The notes under the pieces: model-generated
Database searches by the model: none
What the model saw: the letters and a program-made list of their open reading frames with translations, nothing else
What the model was told of the DNA's origin: nothing
Position numbers and translations under genes: made by a program
From: Leishmania mexicana MHOM/GT/2001/U1103
Lineage: Eukaryota > Euglenozoa > Kinetoplastea > Trypanosomatida > Trypanosomatidae
DNA: 64,000 bases
NCBI RefSeq assembly: GCF_000234665.1
Contig: NC_018337.1
Span: 1,496,556-1,560,555 of the forward strand
Direction: 5' to 3'
In this document: piece after piece, positions 30,130 through 40,382 of the stretch
How the letters are laid out: every line of letters begins with the position of its first letter
Position numbering within the stretch: the stretch's first letter is position 1

Positions 30130-30345
30130 TATTGTTGCGCGTGTGCGTGCGTTCCACGGAAGTCACATCGAGTGCTGTGAAGAGATTGAACGGACCGGCA
30201 AGAGCCGAACCATCCGTTTCTCACGAGGGGATTGACCTTTGCACACCAGCACACACACACACGTCACCTTTACGACGCGCTGGCACGGTCAGCTACCGCC
30301 CTCCTCTTGCGGGCTGCATTGTGTTTTTATTCGCCGTTTGTACTC

Positions 30346-31338
30346 ATGGAAGCCCCGGCTGCGCCATCCGGTCCCATTGTGGCGGACTTGCACCACAAGT
30401 TTGTGCACGAGCTCGACGACAACACTCAATGGAAGGCGCAGCATCTCAAGATGAACGGTGCCTACTGGGGACTCAGCTCACTCGTGCTGCTGCACCGGAT
30501 GGACTATAAGCCGGACGACGTTGTGGATTTCGTGCTGTCGTGCTACAACGGCGACGGTGGCTTTGGCGGCAATACAGACATGGACTCCCACCTGCTCCAC
30601 ACCATGTCCGCGGTGCAGCTGCTGTGCATGCTCGACGCAGTGGCGCGCATTGATGTGGAGCGGACGGCTCGCTGGATCGCGTCGATGCAGCTGCCGGACG
30701 GCTCCTTTCAAGGGGACGAATGGGGAGAGGTGGACACTCGCTTCTCCTACATCGCACTCAGCTGCCTGCGGCTGCTGGGGCGCTGCGAGTGCGTCGATGT
30801 CGAGGCGGCTGTCCAGTATGTGCTGCGGTGCCAGAACTGGGACGGAGGCTTCGGCGTCTCGCCAGGAGCGGAGAGCCACGCAGGCCAGATCTTCTGCTGC
30901 GTGGGTGCACTGTGCATAGCGAATGCCCTCGATCGCATCGACAGGGATCGCGTGGCGGCGTGGCTGGCGATGCGGCAGCTTCCCTCTGGCGGCCTCAACG
31001 GGCGGCCGGAGAAAAAGGCGGACGTGTGCTACAGCTGGTGGGTTGTGTCGTCCCTCTCCGTTCTTGGTCGTACAAGCTGGATTGACAAGGAGGCTCTGTT
31101 TCAGTACATCCTCAGCTGCCAGGACACGCAGGACGGCGGATTCTCTGACAAGCCAGGGAACCAACCGGATGTGTATCACACCTTCTTTGGCCTGTGCGGG
31201 CTTAGCCTTTTGGGGTACGAGGGGTACCAGCTGAATCCCATCAACCCCGTGTACGCGCTGTCCTACGACATTTTGGATCACCTGAAGATTGCACCAGAGC
31301 ATGGCTCGCAGGTCGGGCGGCGTGTTCCACGATCGTGA
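30346..31338 (+). CDS. RABGGTB: Rab geranylgeranyltransferase (type II) beta subunit
   Basis: The 330-residue protein fits the 330-residue family norm. It consists of prenyltransferase alpha-alpha repeats with the recurring GxFGG/GGFG pattern (GDGGFGG, PDGSFQGD, WDGGFGV, PSGGLNGR, QDGGFSDKPG). The zinc ligands are Asp226 and Cys228 in KADVCYSWW and His278 in DVYHTFFG. With the alpha subunit and Rab escort protein, the enzyme adds geranylgeranyl to C-terminal cysteines of Rab GTPases, which lets them attach to membranes. The GxCY pocket residues and short N-terminus without the farnesyltransferase-type extension favour type II over the farnesyl and type I enzymes. ATG 30346 gives the conserved N-terminus; an upstream in-frame extension to 30232 lacks an ATG. 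Confidence 0.93.
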   Translation: MEAPAAPSGPIVADLHHKFVHELDDNTQWKAQHLKMNGAYWGLSSLVLLHRMDYKPDDVVDFVLSCYNGDGGFGGNTDMDSHLLHTMSAVQLLCMLDAVARIDVERTARWIASMQLPDGSFQGDEWGEVDTRFSYIALSCLRLLGRCECVDVEAAVQYVLRCQNWDGGFGVSPGAESHAGQIFCCVGALCIANALDRIDRDRVAAWLAMRQLPSGGLNGRPEKKADVCYSWWVVSSLSVLGRTSWIDKEALFQYILSCQDTQDGGFSDKPGNQPDVYHTFFGLCGLSLLGYEGYQLNPINPVYALSYDILDHLKIAPEHGSQVGRRVPRS

Positions 31339-31873
31339 TGGGGTGTGACGCATTTGCCACAGCTCTGGGAGATTGGTGAGGCGATTGCGAGTACGTTGCC
31401 GCAATGCGTCCCTCGCACGAGAGGCAGTTTGTGTGCTTGCTTTTACGCGCGTGTGTGTGCGCCACCCACTCCGTGACACAAGTTCGTACATGCACTCGCT
31501 TCGCCTCATCTCCTCGGCAGATGACGGGCAACAGAAGGAGCCTCTAAGTTTTGATGCGTGATTGTGGGGGTGGGAGGCCTGGGAGGGACTCCCTCTCGGC
31601 ACACCTTTTCCAGCCCTGTCTGGTGTTTTGTGAGAGTGGGACGTAGTGCTCCGCAGCAACCCCGTCTACACAGAAGGCGCCGTACCACACCGCTCCCTCC
31701 TCCATCCCCCCTCCCCACACGCTCATGCCGATACTCGTTACAGGCCCTCTTTCCCCTGCTCACTTCTCACCTCCCCTCTCCTCTGTTATACCCACAGAGA
31801 GCTGCCGACGTGAGAGACTCTCCATACTGCTTTGGAGGCGTCTTGCAGCCGCTTGCGCTAGCCTCGCCGCACG
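31339..31873. other. Intergenic spacer
   Basis: No gene was seen. CT-rich stretches at about 31680-31720 and 31745-31790 precede the next gene, with an AG at 31799-31800. Confidence 0.5.
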
Positions 31874-33130
31874 ATGTGGTTCGGGCGAAGGCGGCTGGGC
31901 GGCTGTCTAAGAGAATGGTATCAGTCGGCCGTCACGCGAAGTGCTGTAGCACCTCTTCGCTTCAGCTCCACATCATCGTTGACAGTAACCTCTAGTGCGG
32001 CAGTGACGCCTGTCGACCTCTCCTACACTTGCCGTCTGCTGGACTCCATTTGTGGCGAGCAGCATTCGAACCTGGTGAAGCGCAAACGTGTGCGCGGGGC
32101 GGTGCACAGGATGGAGTCGTCAATAGTGGACAGCTTCGCTGCAGCCACCGTGTCCTTGACGGCTCAGCAGAGACGCGACCTTATGCGCCACTGGCTGCGA
32201 AGCTTGGCAGCTGCGGTGAAGTACCTCCCTCGGCAAGAGGCCTCTCTAGGCGTGTCTGAGGGCGTCGATGCTGACCGCTTCTCGCCGCGATCATCGCGAC
32301 GTGCACGCCATGACGCGCACGAAGGTGAGACCTGGTCGGGTGCCTCACCGTACTTCTCTCTCCCGACCAGTGATCTCCTGTGTGTATGCCTGCGCGAGTG
32401 TGCGATGGCTGACCCGACAACCGGACCCGATGTGCTGCGCGAGTTGCTCCTCTGCGCAGTAAAGCTGGAGCTTGGTGAGGTGGAAGTGCTGAAGCACATT
32501 GTCCACGTCCTCACGAGCACCGATGTGTGCCGTCATCGCACGTCCTCGGAGCAGGTGGAGTTGCTAAACATTGTGTCGCTCGCAGTGAAGCGGTGCAAGC
32601 TACCCCTGCCGCCTCTTGATCGCGTCGTGTGCGTCCTGGTGGGAGCGACGCTAAGCGCCCGCGAGAACCTTGTGGTGCTCTCCTCTATTCACCGCCTACA
32701 ACACATGCACGCCACGGACACGGTTGCCGCGGTTTCGCGGAGGGCCGCCACGCAGACTCGCGAGTACAACATCAAGGATGTGGTGTATGGGCTGGAGGTC
32801 GCAGCGCTGCTTCCCGGGTGCAATGAGGTCTTTGTGGCGAGTGTACTGCTGCGCGCAGGCGAGTTAGCGCCACACATGTCTCCGAAGCAGCTGGGCGCCG
32901 TGTGCAAATATGTGTCGCTGCTCAGCCCCACCCGGAAGCAGAACACACTTTCCTACTCATGTGGCAGGGAGCTGCGCGCGCTCCTGCCGTCGCTGGTGGA
33001 GCGGACGGAGCAGCTGCTAGGTCGCTTCCGCCTCCACGAGGCACGACACGTGCTCCGCTGCTTCCGCGAGCACAAGGTGCGCCATTCCCTCATCTTCTCC
33101 CGTCTCACCCCAATCGCCGAAGATGGCTGA
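31874..33130 (+). CDS. Mitochondrial-type helical-repeat protein, unknown function
   Basis: The 418-residue protein begins MWFGRRRLGGCLREWYQSAV, an Arg-rich amphipathic start typical of kinetoplastid mitochondrial proteins, followed by a Ser/Thr-rich linker. The rest is all-helical and Leu/Ala/Val-rich with repeated 'ELLNIVSLAVKRCKLPLP'-like segments. The spacing is reminiscent of alpha-solenoid RNA-binding repeats used in mitochondrial RNA metabolism (FASTK, OPR or RAP types), but no diagnostic RAP tail is visible. No catalytic motif was recognised. A mitochondrial RNA or ribosome role would be an inference only. Confidence 0.8.
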   Translation: MWFGRRRLGGCLREWYQSAVTRSAVAPLRFSSTSSLTVTSSAAVTPVDLSYTCRLLDSICGEQHSNLVKRKRVRGAVHRMESSIVDSFAAATVSLTAQQRRDLMRHWLRSLAAAVKYLPRQEASLGVSEGVDADRFSPRSSRRARHDAHEGETWSGASPYFSLPTSDLLCVCLRECAMADPTTGPDVLRELLLCAVKLELGEVEVLKHIVHVLTSTDVCRHRTSSEQVELLNIVSLAVKRCKLPLPPLDRVVCVLVGATLSARENLVVLSSIHRLQHMHATDTVAAVSRRAATQTREYNIKDVVYGLEVAALLPGCNEVFVASVLLRAGELAPHMSPKQLGAVCKYVSLLSPTRKQNTLSYSCGRELRALLPSLVERTEQLLGRFRLHEARHVLRCFREHKVRHSLIFSRLTPIAEDG

Positions 33131-33968
33131 TGTGGAAGGGAAAAGGCTCTTAGTGGCGACAGTTTCTCTGTCACGATCACCTCAAGGTGACGGCGAAATA
33201 TGGCAACTCCGACACAGCAGCGATGATGGGAGAAGGCGTGATGAGTAGAAGATGAAAGACTCTCTCCGGTGTATTGTCAGGTCGCTCTACGTTGTGATGT
33301 CTGCTCTCATGCGCCGGCCACAAGTACTCGTAAACGTGGCGGAGCGATGGTGGGTGGTGGTGACGACTGCACCCAGTTGCTTCAAGCAGAGCTTGAAAGG
33401 GGCAGAGGAGGATGCATGTGCGCTACTCCGCGAGGGTTATCCCGCCACGTTGTCGTAACCCGCCCACCCACGACCCCCCTTCATCCTCAGCCGTTCCCCA
33501 CCACACAGTAACTTCTGTCCTCACGGGCATCCCCGACCAAGGGTGACGGTGTGGTTGCTGGTCGGCTCTCAAACAGCCAAAGCGTGTGCGGTGCCCCCTG
33601 GGCCATGAGCGGCTGAATCCTGATCCTGCGCACCTCTGTTCAGCATTGTCATGCTCCTCTCGGGTTCTAGCGCCCCTCGAGCACAGCCCATCTCGTGCAA
33701 GCGTGCGCTTTACACGCTCTCACCAACTCGGCAACTTCTGCTGTCCCCACCCTCCCCCACCTCCTTCGCACACCAGCAGAGAAGCACGCATAAAACTTGT
33801 TCGACAGTGCCCATGCCACTGTAGCGTGGGCGGATCAAGCAAGGCACACGTTCACCACGGCAGATCCTACCTTCCCACTCGCTGCACCACGCGCACACCC
33901 CTCCGGCGATTGTAACAGAAAGGTCTGTAAGGATTCACTCTGCGAAAACCGCACCGAGGGACGTTTCA
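33131..33968. other. Intergenic spacer
   Basis: No gene was seen. CT- and C-rich tracts at about 33640-33700 and 33740-33775 are likely splice signals for the next gene. Confidence 0.5.
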
Positions 33969-35993
33969 ATGGACAGCACCGTCTCCCTCTCCGCTGCATC
34001 TGACTGCGCGGATCCGCTGCTAACGCGGCTGCAGGACAGTTACACGCGACAGAAGCGTCAGCTGGCGGCACAGAAGCGTAAGCAGACGGATGTGGAGCTG
34101 CAGACGGCCGCGGCGCACTGCAGCGACCTGCCACTCACTCTAGAGCTTCTTTCTGACGGAACGGCGTCCCTCTTCGATGAGCTGGAGCGGTTGCTGGAGG
34201 CCCGCCATGAGCAGTGGAACACTCCTAGTCGCGAGGTGGCCCTGCTGCAGCACATTCGGCTACAAACGAACCGGGAGATGCGCGAGTGTATGTCGTTCAT
34301 AGAGGAGGGCTACAGATCCGGGTTTGAGAAGCTGCTGCGCGAAAGCTGTCTCGAGAAACGAAACGAGGCGCTCCCCAAGACACCCGTGTCTTCTTCACTC
34401 GCAACAACCACGTTAAAGAATGTGCAGAGTGCAAAGGCGGCGTCGGTGGCGTCATCGGTGACACCGGCGGAGGCGCCTTCGCATCTCTCTCTGAGGGAGG
34501 CGCTCTCAGAGTCCATCAGTCTTATGGCGGAATCTTTGGCAGTGCTGCTGCAGTGCGAGGTGGTGCGAGTGTACCTGTACGACAGCAATGCGCATCTGAA
34601 GTGTGTCGCGCAGTTCCCTTACCGTGCCCAACACGCCGACCCGATGCACTCGAGCTACCTCGCCTTGATGGCAGTGCGCGAGGTTCATCACATTGTGTGC
34701 CAAGAGCGCCTGGTTATCAACGGCTGGCTCAGCAAATCCCACAGCGCAAACGACGGCAGCGCTGCCGCTGCGGACAACGTCGGAAGCAGCGCCGCAGCCA
34801 GCGGGCTCGAGGACATTCGAACCTGTCTGTTGCTGCCCATCTTCTCACCGGAAGGGGTGGGAAAGCCTTACGGCCTGGTACACGCGGTGAACAAACAGTA
34901 TCCCACGGCCCTCGGTGTCGCGACCGACGAATCGACGGAGGTCGCGCATGTCGGCTTCAACGCAGATGACGAGACGCTGGCATCGAGCGTCGCTCGCGTA
35001 CTCGGAACCATGCTCCGCCGGTACCCAGCCGAGCTCTTCTTCGCCGCTGGCACGGGCGAGAAGCTACGTCGGAGGGCTTTTCCTGGCGATGCCGAGGTGC
35101 TTAGCCTAACGGCGCATCTGCCGCCCATCCTGCAGGACGAGGTTCAGGATGCTGCGGAGGTCGCTCAGCTTGCCTTGTCCCACCTCACGCCGGTTCTCGT
35201 GCATCGAGTACCCATGACTGTCATTTATGAGGCCCGTTCCGCGGCCGGGGAAGGGCGGCGGCGTAAGCTGGCCGTCCTCGGACCCCGCGAAAGCGCAGTT
35301 TCCTCCGTAGAATTCAATCTGCGTTGCTTGAAGGAGCTGTGGGAGAGCAGCCGCGATGACAACGTGACGCTGCACAAGCAATGCCGCACCTTGGAAGAGC
35401 AGGTGCAAGACATGCGACTGCTCTTGCGCAATGTGCTGGACGGGGTGGCTGTCGCGCGCGCGATGCCGCTTCGCACTGACGTGGCACAGTTCCTGCACAA
35501 CCTTGAGATGTACGGGCGGACAGAGCGGACAGAGCGGATGGCGGAGTACGTGTCAGAGCAGATGCTAGCCATCCCCGACACCACCGCCCGCGCACCTGGT
35601 GCCGCGCACACGCGCGCGAGGGCTTCCAACGTGGAGGTGGACACCAAAGCGACACAATCCCATATTAGCGGCAGCGACTTACGGGCTCTGCAAAATCATC
35701 ACGCTCGCCTCAACACCGTAACACCCGCCTCACTGCACTTTGACGGGCCCAGCGGCGTCCGCAGCTACACTTCCGATCCAGCGCAGAAGCGTGAGCAGGT
35801 GCGCTTCATCGACGAGCTGTGCCGCCTTGCCCAGGACGAGAAGCCGTCGCTGCCGTTAACGCGCAGAGGAGATGGTCGCCGGCAGGCACTGCCCAGCACC
35901 TTTCCCACTGTTACTCGCGCAAAGGCGGAGAGAGGTTCAAAGTCTGCGGTGAAGGAGGATCTGTACCCATGTGGACGCCCGTTCAAGCTCTGA
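33969..35993 (+). CDS. GAF-like domain and coiled-coil protein
   Basis: The 674-residue protein starts with about 150 residues of charged helix and coiled coil. Residues about 175-350 look like a GAF sensor fold: a helix (LREALSESISLMAESLAVLL), strand EVVRVYLYDSNAHLKCVAQF, a variable Ala-rich insert, and RTCLLLPIFSPEG then YGLVHAVNK. This order of strands with a final 'GxxxAVNK' is the usual GAF layout. A second alpha/beta segment and another coiled coil (about 450-490) follow, ending in a basic disordered tail. No phosphodiesterase catalytic HD motif is present, so it is not a complete cyclic-nucleotide phosphodiesterase. GAF-like modules are found in flagellar and cAMP-binding proteins of trypanosomatids, but the ligand is unknown. 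Confidence 0.8.
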   Translation: MDSTVSLSAASDCADPLLTRLQDSYTRQKRQLAAQKRKQTDVELQTAAAHCSDLPLTLELLSDGTASLFDELERLLEARHEQWNTPSREVALLQHIRLQTNREMRECMSFIEEGYRSGFEKLLRESCLEKRNEALPKTPVSSSLATTTLKNVQSAKAASVASSVTPAEAPSHLSLREALSESISLMAESLAVLLQCEVVRVYLYDSNAHLKCVAQFPYRAQHADPMHSSYLALMAVREVHHIVCQERLVINGWLSKSHSANDGSAAAADNVGSSAAASGLEDIRTCLLLPIFSPEGVGKPYGLVHAVNKQYPTALGVATDESTEVAHVGFNADDETLASSVARVLGTMLRRYPAELFFAAGTGEKLRRRAFPGDAEVLSLTAHLPPILQDEVQDAAEVAQLALSHLTPVLVHRVPMTVIYEARSAAGEGRRRKLAVLGPRESAVSSVEFNLRCLKELWESSRDDNVTLHKQCRTLEEQVQDMRLLLRNVLDGVAVARAMPLRTDVAQFLHNLEMYGRTERTERMAEYVSEQMLAIPDTTARAPGAAHTRARASNVEVDTKATQSHISGSDLRALQNHHARLNTVTPASLHFDGPSGVRSYTSDPAQKREQVRFIDELCRLAQDEKPSLPLTRRGDGRRQALPSTFPTVTRAKAERGSKSAVKEDLYPCGRPFKL

Positions 35994-37661
35994 GAGAGCG
36001 AGTGAGAGAGCGAAAGAGAGAGAGAGAGACGACGCCAGGGCCACGCAAATGCGTGACGCGCCGGTGGACGTGTGCAGGAGTACGTGTCATGGACCGGAAG
36101 ACAGCATCCGGCCGTGACGGCGATGCGGCAGCGGGCGCAATCGCTGGTCGTCACTTCACAGCCCACTCATCTCTCATTCTCTCCGTGTGTGTTCTGCTAT
36201 CATGTACATTAGACCGCATACGGTGCATGCGGTGTGGAGGCTGTGTGTGGGCGTGACGGCGCGTTCTCGTCTCTGACACGCACACGCACCTCAACACGAT
36301 TGTTGCTTCTCCGTCTTTGTCTGTTTTACTTATGCGATTATCAGCTGACTATGCGTCCTGTCTCCGCGACTTGCATGGACACTGGAAGTGAATGACGCGC
36401 AAAATCGTTCCCCGCGCTTCTGAGAAGCGCCTCTCACGGGCATCTCTGGGAAGGCCGCATATCAGCGGCTGGGACTCCTCGCCTGCTGGCGCGCTGCCGC
36501 TCAAAGCTAGCGATGAAGGACCCGCCTTGTTGTCACGGAGCGCACCTTTCGAACAGTACGATGCACTCGAGACAGGGCCCCCTCCATGAAGGCTCGTGCG
36601 AATCTTCCATATCTGCTCCCGCACCTCTGTCTGCTGATGCTCTTGATGAACGACCCATTCTCTCACCCACCTACCCACACACACACACACACATCACCCT
36701 CTTCTTGGTGAAACAACAACGCCTCTTTGCCACCTGCCTTCTCGCCCTTCGTTGTTGTGCAATCGTCTCAGCGCGTAATGAAGACTGGGCTGCGTGCTTC
36801 TTTCTGCTGCTCCTTTCTTTGTTCTCAAAAGTACTCCCGCTTCGCGGTCTACGCCCCCTCTCCCTCCCTCTCGTCCCGCCCCCGTCTGACCCCCCACAGC
36901 GCCATCGTGTATCGAGGTGACATATTGCACACAACGTCATTGGGCTCTCCCGTTCGCCCCCCAAAAAAAACTTGTTACGCCTGGCCTCCTCTTTCGCCCC
37001 GCCTGCCTGTTCTCAGAGGACAGTGCTACCGAGATCGCCGCGCGAGAGTCCACCGCCCGCGTTGTGAGATCGCACTTCCAACAACGTGTGACGCCAGCCG
37101 GTGCATCTTCCTTTCCTCCGCTTGTGGTATCCCCTGCAGTGAGTGCGGTGCTGAAGGGGACGGCAGCCTCTATTCACCCAAGCGCGCGACAGCAGAGGAG
37201 GCCGCAATTTTTCGACTCAGTTCCCTCGTAGACAGTGGCACGCGCAAACGTTCGCGCCGGGCGCACACGCAGACAGACGCGCAGACGCCGTCACTCAAAG
37301 ATCCAGGTGTGCTCGTCTTGGTTTATACACATTCACAGGTGCAATACACCCGGATGCACAAGTGGAGGCGACGCCACGCAGAGATTACGGTCTTTCTCCC
37401 TCGTGCTGCCATCTTATCCCTGCGCTCTGCTTCTAGTTTTCGTTGATTTCCACAAGTGCACTTTTTCTATACGTATTCTTTGTCCCCCCTCTGCGTGCGT
37501 GTGTCTGTGTGTGCGTGCCGGCTTGTTGGCGGTTTGGTTTGGCTGTTTTCCGGCCCTTCCCATTGTCTCGTGCGTCTCCCGTCACTTCTCCGCACACGCT
37601 GTGGATTTTGTCTGCTGGCCCGCCGCCAACCTCACGACCGCCCCACGCGAAAAGGAATACG
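35994..37661. other. Intergenic spacer
   Basis: No gene was recognised in 1.7 kb. It holds a purine GA microsatellite at about 35992-36030, a CA repeat near 36671-36692 and CT-rich tracts at 36840-36900 and 37475-37500. The USP7-like frame is open back to 37443 without an earlier ATG. Frames such as 36727-37446 lack coding composition. Confidence 0.5.
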
Positions 37662-40382
37662 ATGCGCTCGGGGTACGTTGGCATCTACAATCAAGGTAGC
37701 ACGTGCTACCTAAACTCCGTCATACAAGCGCTGTACCACCTGCCCGCCTTCCGCACTCAAATTTATAACCTGCCGAATGTGCAAAAGGACTCCGTTGCAC
37801 TCGCTCTACGTGACGTGTTTGCGCAGCTGGAGGTGCGCAATCGTAACACCACCACGACGGAGCTGACCAAGGCTTTTGGCTGGTCAGCACAGGAGGCGGC
37901 AGTGCAGCATGACGTTCATGAGCTGATGCAGCAGCTCTTTGACAGCCTCGAAACGACGTTGAAGGAGACGCCGAAGAAGAACATGATCCGTGACATGTTC
38001 GGCGGCTTGATGATCTACCGGTCTCGTGCCATAGACGGCGCCGAATACCTCTCTGACCGCCTTGAGGACTTCTACGACGTGGAGCTGGTAGTGCAGAACA
38101 AAGCAAACATCGAGGAGTCACTGCGGGAGTTCTCATCGGGAGAGCGGATCGAGGGTGTCTCTGTGGAGGTAGTGCCTGGTGCGGACGCGACGCCGCATAC
38201 GATTGAGCGCAGCCAACACTTCCTCGACTGCCCCAAGGTGCTCTTGGTGCACCCGAACCGCGTGGCCTTTGACATGGAAACATACGAGCTGGTCACGCTA
38301 CGTAATGTGTGGAGTTTTGATTTCAACTTATCGCTGGCGAGCTACGTTGTCGATGACGCCTCGCTGAAGCTCGACAAGGAGAGTCAAGAAAAATGGAAGA
38401 AGCTTAGCCACCGCACCCACCTCAGCGCGAACTATAGCCTGCGCTCCATCCTCACGCACGCCGGCGATGCCACCATCGGGCACTACTATGTATACGTCAA
38501 CTTCGACGGGGAGTGGGTGCGCTTCAACGACGAAGTGGTCGAGTCGGCAACGGAGGAGGATGTGCGCAAGTCCGCGTTTGGCGGGCAGTCGATTCAATCG
38601 CGCTATCGCCTCTTTGACAACGAGCGCGCGTCGCTGCTTATCTACGTGAACGACGATGTCAAGGAGGAGCTGCTGAGCGAGACGCCGCCACCGAGCGCGA
38701 TCGTCGAGGTGGGGCGCAGCATTGAGGAGGAGCGCGCTAGGAAGGAGGAGACGCACAAGGTGAGCTACTACCTATGCGACAAGTCCGTGGTGGACGTGTT
38801 CGACGGCGTGCACGGCGCCTCCGACAAGCTGCAGCGTCACATGTCCGTGCGCCTGTCTCCCGGTCAAGATGAAATGGCCGCCATCATCACTGCCGCAGCG
38901 AAGGAGCTGCACGTAGCGCCCGAGCAGATTCGCATCTTCTGCCGAGACCGTCACGGTCTCTCCCCGTGGTGCGCTGTTGAGTCGATGTGCAACTCGTACG
39001 ACTCATACTATTACCCTCCCATTTTCGTCGACATCGCGCCGCCGCTCGCGGAAGAGGATGCGGCGTCCGCCACGACCGCCGCTGCCGCCGCCGAGCCGTT
39101 CCTCGCGTTCCTCCGTCATGTCGAATCGCCGCACGACCGCGACATCCCTGTCACGATCGTCCGCTCCATCCCGGAGCTGCAAGCGCGTGTGCCGCACGAT
39201 GCACTGGTGTACGAAAGCCGCGGCGGCCCGCAGTACCTGAGCGCTATCACAGCGACGAACCAACTCGTGTGTGGGGCAAACTTACTGTACACGCACCAGC
39301 GCTCCTCCAACGACGCGGTGCGTGGGTACCTTCAGCACCGCCAGCTCGTCTGCACAAAGGTCTACCTGTACGACGACTACACCGCCGAGCTGACGGAGCT
39401 CTTTGAAATACATATTGTCGAATCCACGCCCTACACCACGCTACAGGTTGGGCTGTACAAGATGATGACAGAGTCGAAGAGGGGTCTGCCGCTCCCTCCC
39501 TCTCACAACCACCTCGCGTTCTTCAAGGGGAACGACCGATGCAACTACGCCTTCGCGATGCCCATGGCGGCGTCGCTCACGATTCAGTGGAACACGTACA
39601 ATCACACCCTCCGAGATGTGTGGGGTAGCGTGCAGCACGAGCACAAAATTGTCATGACAATTCTTCCAATGCCGCTCGAAAAGATCGACTTGACGGTGCT
39701 GGTGACGTTCAACGGAGGCTACAATAACTTGCCTCACGTGTACGTTCCACTGGAGGGCGGCAGCGTTACTTTTCGCGAAGTTCTCGAGTTGATGGTGCAG
39801 CAGCTGGGGACTCGTCTTCGGGCAGGCGCCGCCGCGGGGTACGAACAGCAGCTTGCCGGACAGGCACGACTGCTGCGGCTGCTGCGGGTCCGGCGGGGCG
39901 AGCTAGTGGAAGTGGTGGAGGACCTGGACACTCCGATTGATCTCGAGGCACGCGAGGACATTGTCCTGGACAAGCTGTGTCCGGCACTGCCCGGGTACGA
40001 GCTCGTCAACGTGCTCTTCTGCCGCCGCCGCTCCGGAGAGTACTACTTCGGTCTACCAACGAACATCTGCGTCAACTCGTGTCTAGAGGAGCAGGGGGAT
40101 GTGCTTCTTCGACGCATCGTAAAGAAGCTCGGCTACCCTGATCAGGAGGAGGCAATGAAAAAGTGGATACTTTGTGTAATGAACGTCAAGTCGCGCAAAA
40201 CGCGCACTGCCAGCAAGAAGGAGGTGCTGGCAGATCTCATCAAGGAGGTTGGCGGGGCACCGTTTGTGTTCGTTGTCGACCGTCCCCAGTGCTTGCTCCT
40301 CGACGGCATTGAAGAGGAGGAGCATCGGCCAGAGTCTATCGTTATCAAGTCTACCTCGAAGACAGACCTCTCCGCGGCTTAG
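37662..40382 (+). CDS. USP7-like ubiquitin-specific protease (family C19)
   Basis: The 906-residue protein starts directly in the catalytic domain: YVGIYNQGSTCYLNSVIQAL carries the nucleophile Cys15, and the His box is TIGHYYVYVNFDGEW with His274. The following segment is VRFNDEVV, where the residue at the position of USP7 Asp481 is Asn289. The fingers region, KAFGW, QHDVHEL and 'YRS..EDFYDVEL' stretches match USP7/HAUSP closely. Residues about 360-900 fit the tandem ubiquitin-like domains of USP7, including an ICP0-binding-type segment. The N-terminal TRAF/MATH domain of USP7 is missing, which is a real difference because ATG 37662 is only 14 codons before the catalytic Cys. It removes ubiquitin from proteins; its targets are unknown. 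Confidence 0.92.
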   Translation: MRSGYVGIYNQGSTCYLNSVIQALYHLPAFRTQIYNLPNVQKDSVALALRDVFAQLEVRNRNTTTTELTKAFGWSAQEAAVQHDVHELMQQLFDSLETTLKETPKKNMIRDMFGGLMIYRSRAIDGAEYLSDRLEDFYDVELVVQNKANIEESLREFSSGERIEGVSVEVVPGADATPHTIERSQHFLDCPKVLLVHPNRVAFDMETYELVTLRNVWSFDFNLSLASYVVDDASLKLDKESQEKWKKLSHRTHLSANYSLRSILTHAGDATIGHYYVYVNFDGEWVRFNDEVVESATEEDVRKSAFGGQSIQSRYRLFDNERASLLIYVNDDVKEELLSETPPPSAIVEVGRSIEEERARKEETHKVSYYLCDKSVVDVFDGVHGASDKLQRHMSVRLSPGQDEMAAIITAAAKELHVAPEQIRIFCRDRHGLSPWCAVESMCNSYDSYYYPPIFVDIAPPLAEEDAASATTAAAAAEPFLAFLRHVESPHDRDIPVTIVRSIPELQARVPHDALVYESRGGPQYLSAITATNQLVCGANLLYTHQRSSNDAVRGYLQHRQLVCTKVYLYDDYTAELTELFEIHIVESTPYTTLQVGLYKMMTESKRGLPLPPSHNHLAFFKGNDRCNYAFAMPMAASLTIQWNTYNHTLRDVWGSVQHEHKIVMTILPMPLEKIDLTVLVTFNGGYNNLPHVYVPLEGGSVTFREVLELMVQQLGTRLRAGAAAGYEQQLAGQARLLRLLRVRRGELVEVVEDLDTPIDLEAREDIVLDKLCPALPGYELVNVLFCRRRSGEYYFGLPTNICVNSCLEEQGDVLLRRIVKKLGYPDQEEAMKKWILCVMNVKSRKTRTASKKEVLADLIKEVGGAPFVFVVDRPQCLLLDGIEEEEHRPESIVIKSTSKTDLSAA

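Larger units (their letters stand above)
29479..30345. other. Spacer with a possible microprotein
   Basis: The spacer has three polypyrimidine-AG signals (AG at 29640-29641, 29703-29704 and 30128-30129). Three acceptors for one downstream gene is more than needed, and a 57-codon frame sits between the second and third. Confidence 0.45.

Noticed and set aside
36727..37446. 239-codon + strand frame before the USP7-like gene
   Set aside because: No ATG start with protein-like sequence, composition of spacer DNA, and it overlaps the polypyrimidine tracts expected for the USP7-like gene.
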